Shown here: piece after piece, positions 35,604-43,390 of the stretch
How the letters are laid out: each line of letters starts with the position of its first letter
How positions within the stretch are numbered: the stretch's first letter is position 1
DNA from: Cupriavidus pauculus
GTDB lineage: Bacteria > Pseudomonadota > Gammaproteobacteria > Burkholderiales > Burkholderiaceae
Assembly: GCF_022179805.1 (NCBI RefSeq)
Contig: NZ_BPUO01000007.1
Location: forward strand, 419,947-483,946
Direction: 5' to 3'
Length of the DNA: 64,000 nt
Notes under the pieces: generated by a model
The model's database searches: none
The model's input: the letters and a program-made list of their open reading frames with translations, nothing else
What the model was told of the DNA's origin: nothing
Position numbers and translations under genes: made by a program

Positions 35604-35973
35604 GGAAATCTCCTCTATTTATAGATATGTATGCGGGACTGCCTTGCAACCGCCATTGCAACCGCTATGTGCCGTGCGAAAGACAGGTCGGACGATTATA
35701 GCGGTGGCGTTTTGCGCACGGCTTTCCCGCGGGATGGGGGTTTTCGCTAGGCTTTAGGCACTTCCGCAACGGTTTTGGCCCGAGACCGGCGGGCGCGCCA
35801 AAAGGGTGCCAAACGGCGCCTGGAAGGTTTCGCAATGTGGGAATTCACACGCTTTTCCAACGCTTTGTGACGATCCGGCGGGATTTTGTAACCCGGCTTG
35901 CGGTCCAAAAGTTCGCCTGATAAAAACTGAGCCCTCCCCTCCGGAGTTTGTCCACGCCGGCCCTGTTGTTTCC
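35604..35973. other. 370 bp divergent intergenic region
   Basis: Lies between the TRAP binding-protein gene (minus) and the porin-like gene (plus). An AT-rich TCTATTTATAGATA stretch immediately upstream of the minus-strand start is its likely leader or promoter area. A longer open frame continues into the region from the plus-strand gene but has no signal-like N-terminus. Nothing else recognised. Confidence 0.45.
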
Positions 35974-37701
35974 ATGCTGCAATCCGTTCTGCCTCCCTCT
36001 CGCCCGTTCGCCCGTCGCCGCCTCGTCTTTGCCGTCCTGGCCGCCTGGGGGGTGGGCGCCTGCGCGCAGGCCGGCAATTCGGTAGTGCCGCCGCCCCTGA
36101 TCGCGGAAAGCGCGACCCAGCATGTCACCTCGGCCGTGGCCGCCGGCGCCGTACCTGCCACTGCACCTGCCGCCGTACCTGCCGCTGCCGCCACTGATCC
36201 GCTGGCTGACCTGATCCAGTCGGCCTCCGCCGCCGACGCAGCCGAAACCAGGGCAGCCGCACCTGCCGCCAATGCCGTGGCTTCCCAGACACCCGAGGCC
36301 GGTCCGGCCAACGCAGACGGCGCCACAACGGTCGCCCAGGTGCCGGTCGATGCCAACCCGGATTTCGTCGGCCCGCCCGATTCGCTGGCGCCGCCGCCTC
36401 CGCCACCCCCGCCCGTGGTGCTGTTCCCCCATCGTCTTGGCGAATTCCCAGCCATGCAGGCTGCGCCGCAACCGACCGCCCGCAGCACAGAAGATGCCGA
36501 TATCGCGCAGGAAACTCCGTCCGACGCACCGCCCGTGCTGCGTTCGCAGTTGCCGGCCGACGACCTGGCCGGGGAATCGGTGTGGCGCCTGGGCTATAGC
36601 GGCCGCGCCGCCGTGGAAGACCGCTCGGGCACCCAGCGGGCCTGCCCCGGGGGCGGCACGCCGTCGGCCGGGTTTGGCCAGGGGCTGGCATGTACCAGTT
36701 CGGGCGAGGTCAAGATTCGCGAATCGGTGGCCGACATCGGCGGTGGCGCGCATGTCCAGCTCGTGGCCCAGGCCAAGGGCACCAACGCCACGTCGGTCAA
36801 CGGCAATGCTGCTGCAGTGGATCCGTACGCACTGGTACCGAACTTCTATACGTCGGTCAGCGGGCTGTCCGGCATGTCCGTGCTCGATGGCGCCAGCGTC
36901 TGGGCCGGGCGCCGCGACAGCAATCCGTTCCTGATGTCGTCGGGCCTGCTGCCGCCGAACTCGTCGTCAATGCGTTTCGGTGTCGACAACGCCAAAGTCG
37001 GCGATTTCGGACTGAGTTATCAATACACCGCGCGTAACGACGTAAATGGCGCCAAGCTTCCCAGCTATCACTCGGTGCTGACCGCCCCGATCGACACCAA
37101 CGACAAGGGTTCGGTACGGGTTGGCTTCACGCGCGTCGAGCCGCTGTCGCAAATCGAGGACACCGGCAGCGCCTGGTGGGCATCGGCCATGCACGAGCAG
37201 AAGGGCGTGCTGTTTGGCACCAACCGGCTGGGCGTGCAGTACGGGCAGGGGTCGCGCATGGCCATGACCGGTTATTCGGGCATGGGCAACGACCTGTCAC
37301 GTGTGCGCGTGTCGGAATCGATGGAGTGGAAGGGCCGCTCGGGCCTGGCGGGTTCGGTGGAATCGAGCCTGCAGCTGGACCGCTCCGGCATTGGCACGCT
37401 GCAATGGGCCGCCACGCGCGTGCGCCCGGCCTTCGTGGCCAACGACCAGTTCAAGCTGAGCTTTGAAGTGGCGCACGACCAGATCTCGTCAGGGTTTGGC
37501 GTCGGTGGCCAGCGCACCGCGTTCACCGTGGCGCCGACGCTGACGCTCGGCAAGTCCACCGGCAACGCCAATCTGCGCGCGTTCTACACCTACAGCCGCG
37601 CCAACGACGTGGACGGCATCACGTTCGCCGCGCCGGCTGACGCGTGGTCATCGCAAACCAGCGGCTCGATCTTCGGCGTCCAGCTCAATCGACGCTGGTA
37701 A
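35974..37701 (+). CDS. Maltoporin (LamB)-like outer-membrane protein with Pro/Ala-rich N-terminal extension
   Basis: 575 aa. The N-terminal ~30 residues (MLQSVLPPSRPFARRRLVFAVLAAWGVGACAQAG) look like a signal peptide. Then comes ~160 residues of Ala/Pro-rich low complexity, including PPPPPPPPVV near residue 145. From ~190 a beta-barrel-like domain follows: GASVWAGRRDSNPF resembles the LamB VWAGKR segment, and NRLGVQYGQG, FTVAPTLTLG and LRAFYTYSRAND resemble barrel strands of maltoporin. It ends in an aromatic residue (QLNRRW) as barrel proteins do. It is probably a sugar-type porin; the assignment to LamB is by residue pattern and should be tested. It overlaps the convergent aquaporin gene by 17 bp. 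Confidence 0.7.
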   Translation: MLQSVLPPSRPFARRRLVFAVLAAWGVGACAQAGNSVVPPPLIAESATQHVTSAVAAGAVPATAPAAVPAAAATDPLADLIQSASAADAAETRAAAPAANAVASQTPEAGPANADGATTVAQVPVDANPDFVGPPDSLAPPPPPPPPVVLFPHRLGEFPAMQAAPQPTARSTEDADIAQETPSDAPPVLRSQLPADDLAGESVWRLGYSGRAAVEDRSGTQRACPGGGTPSAGFGQGLACTSSGEVKIRESVADIGGGAHVQLVAQAKGTNATSVNGNAAAVDPYALVPNFYTSVSGLSGMSVLDGASVWAGRRDSNPFLMSSGLLPPNSSSMRFGVDNAKVGDFGLSYQYTARNDVNGAKLPSYHSVLTAPIDTNDKGSVRVGFTRVEPLSQIEDTGSAWWASAMHEQKGVLFGTNRLGVQYGQGSRMAMTGYSGMGNDLSRVRVSESMEWKGRSGLAGSVESSLQLDRSGIGTLQWAATRVRPAFVANDQFKLSFEVAHDQISSGFGVGGQRTAFTVAPTLTLGKSTGNANLRAFYTYSRANDVDGITFAAPADAWSSQTSGSIFGVQLNRRW

Positions 37702-38506
37702 GCCGGGCGCGGCCTTTCCATCGGGGTGCGGCGGTGGCCGGCGTAGTCCGTGCCAAAGGCCGGCACAGCCAGTGGAATACCAGCGTGGCATTCATCGCAC
37801 CAAATATCTGAGCCAGAATAAACGCAGGAATATCGATCATACGAATACCCGTGAACGTATCGGTCAGCGCGCAGGCCAGGGTCAGGGCCGGGTTTGCGAA
37901 TGACGTCGACGACGTGAACCAGTAGCCGGCAGTGATATACGAGGCGACCACGGCCGGCACCAGCGCCGGGCGATAGCGTCCCGTGGCCATGGCCAGCCCG
38001 ATCAGCCCGAACGTCGCCAGGCACTCACTCCACCACATGGGGGCGCCAGTGCGCGCCTGGGTCGACATCGTCAGTGCCGGCAGGCCGAACATCGCATGCG
38101 CTGCCATGACGCCCAGCACTGCGCCCGTGAACTGCACCAGCACATAGCCCAAGGCCTCACGCGCCGACAGCCGCCCCTGCACCAGGTGCGACAGGCTGAC
38201 CACGGGGTTGAAATGCCCGCCCGATACCGGACCCAGCGACACGAGCAGCGCCACCAGGCCAGTTCCCGTGGCCAGCGCGTTGCAGAGCAGGGCCAGCGCG
38301 GTGTCGCCGGCCGCCAGCCGCTCGGCGCGGATGCCCGAACCCACCACGATCGCCACCAGCAAGGCCGTACCCAGTGCTTCGGCCAACAGCCGGCGCGGCA
38401 GCGTCGGGGCAGCCATCATGGGGTCGGACGTCGGAACGGACGTCGGAACGGCGCTCGCCGGCGTGCGCGGCGCGGATGAAGCAGGGGAGGGAGCTGCGGC
38501 AGACAT
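37685..38506 (-). CDS. Aquaporin / MIP-family channel
   Basis: 273 aa with six membrane helices and the two half-helix motifs: GGHFNPVVSLSHL (NPV, first) and SFANPALTLACAL (NPA, second). The NPV variant with SFANPA and the following TDTF-GI segment is typical of the bacterial AqpS-like subgroup often linked to metalloid export, so arsenite or a similar small neutral solute is possible; no ars genes are nearby. The N-terminal ~30 residues are Ser/Pro/Thr-rich with short DNA repeats (GTCGGAACGGAC). Convergent with the porin-like gene, sharing 17 bp. Confidence 0.9.
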   Translation of the reverse strand: MSAAAPSPASSAPRTPASAVPTSVPTSDPMMAAPTLPRRLLAEALGTALLVAIVVGSGIRAERLAAGDTALALLCNALATGTGLVALLVSLGPVSGGHFNPVVSLSHLVQGRLSAREALGYVLVQFTGAVLGVMAAHAMFGLPALTMSTQARTGAPMWWSECLATFGLIGLAMATGRYRPALVPAVVASYITAGYWFTSSTSFANPALTLACALTDTFTGIRMIDIPAFILAQIFGAMNATLVFHWLCRPLARTTPATAAPRWKGRARLTSVD

Positions 38507-38614
38507 GCGGAAAACTCATGAAAAGCGTGTCGCGCAGTGTTCCGTGCCGGGGGAATCCCCGTCAATGCAACGGGGCGATGTTGAGAAACTACCGCCGGTA
38601 ACGAATCGAACGGA

Positions 38615-39601
38615 TTACTGCAAGTCGTTACGCATGATCAGCAGCCACGGCATGTGCGAGTTCGTGAAGCCGTCGAGCTGGCCGGCGTCGTTGAGGTCGA
38701 TCACATCCATCGACACCGATTGCTGGACATTGCCGCCGATGGCCTTGACCACGCCGGCGGCACGGTCCACTTCCACCACGATGTCGCAATGCATCGGCGT
38801 CGTGCCGAAACCGATCTCGGCAGGATCCGACAGGTATTTGTCGCGCCCGCGGCCGGCACAGATCATGTCGCCAGGACGCGGCACGCCCGGCACCGGTTCG
38901 ACGTGGAACGCAGGGCGCTGCAGGATGCCGTCGCGCGCATCCACCACGTACATCGAATGGGACTGGCCGGTCAGGAACTGGGCGTTATCGAGCCCGGCGT
39001 GGCGCATGACCCAGGAAATGAACACCGCCGACCATGCCCAGGCACCCTGCGTGACCTGGCGGCAGTCGGGCGCTTCGCCCACGATGCCCCAGTAGCGCTG
39101 GGCCATCCGGCAGCCCTGTGCCGTGGCCTCCATGCCGGTGCCGTCGGGAAAGCGCAGGCAGCTTGCGTCGCCGTCGTCGTCCATGTCGACGTCCGCCGAC
39201 GGCTGCGCGGCCTGTCCGTTGGCACCAAACCCAATGGCTTGCTCGGGCGGTACGGGGGCCGGCAGCGGGCTCTGGGTCACGCAGGCGGAATCGTCGCGGC
39301 CGATGTGCACGACCTGGCTGCCCCACTTGCGCCATTCCTGCAGGGCAATATCGACGATGCGTTCACGCGGCGTGGCGCCAGGGGGAGTGTTCACACGCCC
39401 GTAGTCGGGCAAGGGCACCGCCTGCGGACGCGCGGTACGGGGCGGCGATGTGCTGCAACCGCACAGGACGGCAAGCGCCACAGCCCCCACCAGGATCTGC
39501 CAGCCGCGCGTGCGCGCCTGTGGAGAATGCTGTGGAAGTTTGTGTGGAAAGCGCTGTGAATAAAGCTGTGGAAATCTGCGCTGGGGCAAGGGATGCGACA
39601 T
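38615..39601 (-). CDS. DUF2272 lipoprotein
   Basis: 328 aa. A long basic N-terminus precedes a hydrophobic stretch and a lipobox-like LCGC (about residue 49), suggesting a lipoprotein. The mature part matches the DUF2272 family: TPRERIVDIALQEWRKWGSQVV near the start, ACVTQSPLP, GAWAWSAVFISWVMRHAGL, SHSMYVVDARDG, then GDMICAGRGRDKYLSDP and HCDIVVEVDRAAGVVKAIGGNVQQSVSM. This arrangement (Cys/Trp-Ser-Ala-Val, His) resembles an NlpC/CHAP-type fold, so a cell-wall amidase is conceivable (inference). The N-terminal 30 codons coincide with a 12-bp DNA repeat run, which makes the exact start uncertain. Confidence 0.8.
   Translation of the reverse strand: MSHPLPQRRFPQLYSQRFPHKLPQHSPQARTRGWQILVGAVALAVLCGCSTSPPRTARPQAVPLPDYGRVNTPPGATPRERIVDIALQEWRKWGSQVVHIGRDDSACVTQSPLPAPVPPEQAIGFGANGQAAQPSADVDMDDDGDASCLRFPDGTGMEATAQGCRMAQRYWGIVGEAPDCRQVTQGAWAWSAVFISWVMRHAGLDNAQFLTGQSHSMYVVDARDGILQRPAFHVEPVPGVPRPGDMICAGRGRDKYLSDPAEIGFGTTPMHCDIVVEVDRAAGVVKAIGGNVQQSVSMDVIDLNDAGQLDGFTNSHMPWLLIMRNDLQ
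39519..39575 (-). repeat. Five DnaA-box-like repeats at exact 12-bp spacing
   Basis: On the plus strand, TGTGGAGAA, TGTGGAAGT, TGTGGAAAG, TGTGAATAA and TGTGGAAAT begin at 39519, 39531, 39543, 39555 and 39567, i.e. 12 bp apart each time. They read as TTATCCACA-like boxes on the minus strand; the first and fourth have a single mismatch to that consensus. They overlap the 5' end of the DUF2272 gene, where they generate a 4-residue periodicity. Confidence 0.7.
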
Positions 39602-39738
39602 GTCAGGCTCGTGAATCCTGATTTCGCGCAAGGCCTTGATCAGCCAAGCGTGGATGACATTTTCGCGCGGTTGCGGCAGCCCTGTGAAGTGGCCCTGCCG
39701 GCTGTGCGATTCTCCACGCAGAGCTGCGGGAAAAATGG

Positions 39739-39747
39739 TGTGGATAA
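39739..39747 (-). promoter_or_regulatory. Perfect DnaA box (TTATCCACA)
   Basis: TGTGGATAA on the plus strand, between the DUF2272 start and the 3' end of hupB. Confidence 0.65.
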
Positions 39748-39841
39748 CGTCCCCGCGCGCTGCGCACCGGCGCCGCTTTTCGGGCTTGGGCGGCGGCACG
39801 GCGGGGTCATGCGATGCGGGCGAACTGCATGCCCGTCGGCA

Positions 39842-40120
39842 TTACTGGTTGACGGCGTCCTTGAACTTCTGACCTGCCTTGAACTTCACGGTCTTCGCAG
39901 CTTCCACCTTGATTTCTTCGCCGGTGCGCGGGTTGCGGGCCATGCGCTCGCCACGTTCGCCCTTGCTGAAGGTACCAAAGCCGATCAGGCTCAGGGTATC
40001 GCCCTTGGCCACGGCATCCATGATGGCGGTCAGGGTCACGTTCAGGGCCTGTTCGGCCTTCGCTTTGGTCAGACCGTCCACGCCTGCTGCGATCGCGTCG
40101 ATCAGTTCGGTTTTCGTCAT
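39842..40120 (-). CDS. hupB: DNA-binding protein HU
   Basis: 92 aa, the usual HU length. It begins MTKTELIDAIAAGVDGLTKAKAEQALN and contains GFGTFSKGERGERMARNPRTGEEIKVEAAKTVKFKAGQKFKDAVN, including the DNA-bending beta-arm with the conserved RNPRTGE and its intercalating Pro. This is a nucleoid-associated protein that bends and wraps DNA. It is flanked on both sides by DnaA-box-containing non-coding DNA and lies 1 kb from a SET methyltransferase. The Lys-rich GQKFKDAVN C-terminus is standard. Confidence 0.96.
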   Translation of the reverse strand: MTKTELIDAIAAGVDGLTKAKAEQALNVTLTAIMDAVAKGDTLSLIGFGTFSKGERGERMARNPRTGEEIKVEAAKTVKFKAGQKFKDAVNQ

Positions 40121-40789
40121 GCTTCACTCCGTATCGAGTTGAAAAAACACTGACGTCCTGCCCGGGGGCCTGCCCGCAAGCCGCCCCGGCAAAGACGCCG
40201 CGGGCCACATCATACCGTGTCGGACACGCCGCACCGGGAACAGTTTGTTACCGGCACCCGCCGCGAAGCCGCTTCAGGTCAAGGTTCGCGGGGTTTTGGC
40301 TCGTCGCGCGCAGGGCGTTTTACGGTTTTTGCGCAGCACTTTTCGCGGGAGCTCGTGGAATGGATCCACGGGGCTGCAACGGCACCGGGGGAGGTATACG
40401 GGCCACAGACAGGGCGTATACGGCCTCTCAGCGCCCTGGAAGGCCTCCAGTGTCTCTGGAGAGGGGCGGGGGTGTCCAAGGGCTCTGAGGGCGTATACGC
40501 GGGTTCCAGGCCGTATACGTGTCACGAGCGGGTCGTATACGCATGCAAACCTTTTAAAAGAGGCTATTACGCCGCATCGAAACGTATACCCGCGTACAGC
40601 GCTGCGAATTGCGCCCGTCGTACCCGTCCCCTGCGTCATGAGCCCGTTGCACATTTTTTCATCTCGTACAAAAACGGGCGTCTCTCCCCGACGCTGCGTA
40701 TACGCCCTTCGGCTCAGGCCTTCTGCGTAGGGTTTACTTCTTTTCTTTATGTATACGAATAGTAGTGATAGATAAGCCACGGCCTTTTC

Positions 40790-40798
40790 TGTGGATAA
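40790..40798 (-). promoter_or_regulatory. Perfect DnaA box within the GTATAC array
   Basis: TGTGGATAA on the plus strand, 5 bp before the GTATAC copy at 40803 and directly after the most AT-rich part of the array. Confidence 0.65.
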
Positions 40799-40824
40799 CC
40801 CCGTATACGTCAAGCGGATCAAGC

Positions 40825-41017
40825 GTTTACGTATACCGAAAGCGCAGGGATGAGATGTTGGCTCGCGTGGATGACTCAACCTTCCGGATGGGATGAGGGA
40901 TGTATACCTGCCGACTTGTACGTATACCGTCCCCAGCCCAGCCCCAGGCAGCCCACACCAAACCCGCGCGCTTATCCACAGAAACGGGGCCGGTTATCCA
41001 CATCGGTATACGTAAAC
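40825..41017. repeat. 14-bp inverted repeat pair carrying GTATAC
   Basis: GTTTACGTATACCG at 40825-40838 is repeated exactly in inverted orientation at 41004-41017. A third copy, TGTACGTATACCG, differs only at its 5' end and lies near 40916-40928. The long conserved word suggests that some GTATAC sites are part of a larger recognition sequence. Confidence 0.75.
40972..41002 (+). promoter_or_regulatory. Two perfect DnaA boxes in tandem
   Basis: TTATCCACA at 40972-40980 and again at 40994-41002, same orientation, starts 22 bp apart (about two helical turns), 4 bp before the GTATAC copy at 41006. Confidence 0.7.
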
Positions 41018-41129
41018 AGGTCCGTAAACATCTGCCTCGTTGTGTGCTGGTTGATGCGTATACCTGACACGGTGGCCCGGGTATCATCGCGTTCGCGCCG
41101 GACTGGACCGGCCCAACAGGAACATCAGC

Positions 41130-41633
41130 ATGTCGGATAAGGCCAAGGACGCCAGCAACCTGAAGGAGAAGGCGGGCAAGAAGAAGACCGCCAGTGATCG
41201 CATCGAAGTGCGCCAGTCTGGCGTGCACGGCAAGGGTGTCTATGCGATTGGCGCCATTGCCGAGGGCGAGCGCGTCATCGAGTACAAGGGCGAACACATC
41301 TCGTGGAAGGAAGCGCTCAAGCGTCACCCCCACGACCCGGCTGACCCGAACCACACGTTCTACTTCAGCCTGGAGGACGGCAACGTCATCGACGCCAAGT
41401 TCGGTGGCAACCGTGCGCGCTGGATCAACCACGCCTGCGAGCCGAACTGCGAGGCGCGCGAGAAGAAGGGCCACGTCTACATTCACGCCCTGCGCGACAT
41501 CGCCGAAGGCGAAGAGCTGTTCTATGACTACGGCCTGGTCATTGACGCGCGCTATACCAAGAAGCTGAAGAAGGAGTACGAGTGCCGCTGTGGCAGCCCG
41601 AAGTGCCGCCACACCATGCTCGCGCCCAAGTAG
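41130..41633 (+). CDS. SET-domain protein-lysine methyltransferase
   Basis: 167 aa. A Lys-rich N-terminus (about 1-25) precedes a compact SET domain: VRQSGVHGKGVYAIGAIAEGERVIEYKGEHISW, the knot motif RWINHACEPNCEA, and the catalytic EELFYDYG. A post-SET CxC-x4-C zinc motif (CRCGSPKC) closes the protein. It should transfer methyl groups from SAM to lysines of a protein. It starts right after the GTATAC/DnaA-box region and 1 kb from hupB, making HU a candidate substrate (inference only). Similar small SET proteins occur in other Burkholderiales. Confidence 0.9.
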   Translation: MSDKAKDASNLKEKAGKKKTASDRIEVRQSGVHGKGVYAIGAIAEGERVIEYKGEHISWKEALKRHPHDPADPNHTFYFSLEDGNVIDAKFGGNRARWINHACEPNCEAREKKGHVYIHALRDIAEGEELFYDYGLVIDARYTKKLKKEYECRCGSPKCRHTMLAPK

Positions 41634-41657
41634 GCGGGGCCAGGGAATAGGTAGGTC

Positions 41658-43358
41658 TTAGGCCGGCGCGGTGCCCGGCGCCTCGCACGGGATCCGGATC
41701 ACGAAGCGCATGGACGGCCGGCGAGCGGACGATTCCGATGATTCGGGCGTGGCGCCGTCGTCGGGCCCGCCCGCCATGGCTGCCGGTGCCGTGGGCGCCA
41801 GGGAGCTGGCCTGCGCCGGCACATCCTCGATGCGGATCGTGCCCTGGTGCAGGGTGATGATCTCGTGCACGATGGCCAGGCCCAGCCCGGCCCCGCCCGG
41901 AGACGCCTGCAGCGCGGGTACGCCAGGCGTGTGATCGCCGCGGAAGAAGCGCTTGAAGACTTCCTCGCGGCGCGCGGCCGGAATGCCCGGCCCGTTGTCT
42001 TCCACCATCACCACGGCCATGCCGCGATGGCCCATGGCCTCGCCACCGGCACGCACCGTGATGCGTCCGCCCGGCGGCACATACTTCACGGCGTTGTCGA
42101 TCAGGTTGGACAGCGCCTCGCGCATCAGCAGGCGGTTGCCGCGCACCACGGCCGGCGCGCCGCCCGTGAAAGTAGGGCCGGGCAACACCTCGAAGCCCAG
42201 GTCCACGCGCCGCGCCAGCGCCTGCGGCACCCATTCCGCGCCAATCTCGAAAGCCAGTTCCGCCAGGTCGAAGTGCTCGACCGGGCCCAGCCGTTCCAGC
42301 GACAGGCCCGGTTCGGCCCGTGCCAGCGACAGCAACTGGTTCGACAGCCGCACGGCGCGGTCGGCGGCGGTCTGGACTTCGCGCAGCGCATGGCGCGCCA
42401 CGTCCAGCGAATCGGCTTCCACCGCGCGGTCAGCATGCAGCTTCACGGCGGTGAGCGGGGTCCGCAACTGGTGGGCGGCATCGGCGATGAACTTGCGCTG
42501 GGCGTCCAGCGCATCGCGCAGGCGCGACAGCAGCGCATTGAGCGCGCGGATCAGCGGTTCCACCTCGGCCGGCACCTGGGTCTCGTCCAGCGCGGCCAGC
42601 GACCGCGCGGTCTGGCGGTTCAGCTTGTCGGTCAGGATCTGCAGCGGGACCAGTTCTTCCTTGAGCACGTGCGACAGGATCAGGCTGCCCACCAGCAGCA
42701 GCAGGATCAGCGGCACCGATACCGACAGCAGGATCTCGTTGGCCGCCGTCTCGCGCCTGTCCAGCAGCTCGGCCACCTCCACCACGATCGGTCCGCGCGG
42801 GATCTGCGCCTCGGTGGGCGTGGTACCCATTTCATCGGTGGCCGGGCTGGGCAGGCTCACCGGCAGGCGCACCGCGCGCACCTGGCGGCCGCTGAACCAG
42901 GCATAGAACAGCCGGGCATCGTGCAGCGAGGTCTGGCCCGTGCCGTAGCCCAGCCAGGTATCCATGCCGCCGATCAGGCCGTCCGGGCCGTGGATGCGCC
43001 AGTAGATGCGGTCCGAGCCCTCGGCTTCCACCAGGGTCTGGGCGATGGTCGGGATGTCCTGCTCCAGCCGGGGGCCGGCAATGCGGATCTGCTGGGCGAT
43101 GTTGTTGGCCACCCCGTACAGCGCGCGGTCGAATACCTGTGTGGTGTAGTGCGCCGCCAGCCAGTACGACAGCGACCCGCTGGTCAGCACCAGCGCGAAC
43201 AGCGGCGTGGCCAGCGCGCGCAGCAGGTGGATGCGCAGGCTCGGGTTCGATGCGCCGCGTTGTGCGGCATTGCCCCGGTTACGGCCGCCGCGCACCCGTT
43301 TGCCCGGGGCGCTGGCGTCGCCGGGTTGGGCAGGAGAGGAAGGAAAACGCGGCCACAT
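41658..43358 (-). CDS. TctE-like sensor histidine kinase
   Basis: 566 aa. A basic cytoplasmic N-terminus (1-45), membrane helix (about 50-70), a periplasmic 2CSK_N-type sensor region (about 72-210), a second helix (about 218-240), a linker with the H-box FIADAAHQLRTPLTAVKLHADRAVE, and HATPase motifs NLIDNAVKYVPPGG, VEDNGPGIPAARREEVFKRFFRG and GGAGLGLAIVHEI. The sensor type matches TctE/QseC kinases that detect carboxylates. The C-terminal ~60 residues are Ala/Ser-rich and not part of the core. It is co-transcribed with the response regulator, which starts upstream on the same strand; 32 bp separate them. Confidence 0.9.
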   Translation of the reverse strand: MWPRFPSSPAQPGDASAPGKRVRGGRNRGNAAQRGASNPSLRIHLLRALATPLFALVLTSGSLSYWLAAHYTTQVFDRALYGVANNIAQQIRIAGPRLEQDIPTIAQTLVEAEGSDRIYWRIHGPDGLIGGMDTWLGYGTGQTSLHDARLFYAWFSGRQVRAVRLPVSLPSPATDEMGTTPTEAQIPRGPIVVEVAELLDRRETAANEILLSVSVPLILLLLVGSLILSHVLKEELVPLQILTDKLNRQTARSLAALDETQVPAEVEPLIRALNALLSRLRDALDAQRKFIADAAHQLRTPLTAVKLHADRAVEADSLDVARHALREVQTAADRAVRLSNQLLSLARAEPGLSLERLGPVEHFDLAELAFEIGAEWVPQALARRVDLGFEVLPGPTFTGGAPAVVRGNRLLMREALSNLIDNAVKYVPPGGRITVRAGGEAMGHRGMAVVMVEDNGPGIPAARREEVFKRFFRGDHTPGVPALQASPGGAGLGLAIVHEIITLHQGTIRIEDVPAQASSLAPTAPAAMAGGPDDGATPESSESSARRPSMRFVIRIPCEAPGTAPA

Positions 43359-43390
43359 GGCGGGTGGGGACGTCAGCGTCCGGCGGGCAG

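Larger units (their letters stand above)
40394..41063. repeat. Array of 14 GTATAC palindromes in a non-coding region
   Basis: GTATAC occurs at 40394, 40416, 40493, 40513, 40535, 40584, 40698, 40751, 40803, 40831, 40902, 40922, 41006 and 41058. Most copies are extended as CGTATACG or CGTATACC. Several neighbours are 20-22 bp or 49-53 bp apart, close to whole helical turns. By eye I found only two other GTATAC sites in the window (13044 and 63623). The whole stretch 40121-41129 between hupB and the SET gene has no convincing gene; overlapping open frames are full of codons imposed by the repeat. AT-rich patches lie at 40551-40568 and 40736-40776. Confidence 0.9.

Noticed and set aside
39519..39575. 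CRISPR array
   Set aside because: The repeats are 9-12 bp and continuous with no spacers; nothing else in the window resembles a CRISPR.
39519..41063. Chromosomal or plasmid replication origin as a firm call
   Set aside because: No dnaA, dnaN, gyrB, repA or parAB is in the window and the gene orientation change here is only partial. I report it as origin-like, not as oriC.
40217..41612. Three overlapping open frames across the GTATAC region (40217-40762 plus, 40274-40879 minus, 40827-41612 minus)
   Set aside because: Their composition is dominated by residues imposed by the GTATAC repeat, none has a family-like pattern or clear ribosome-binding site, and the last overlaps the SET gene on the opposite strand.
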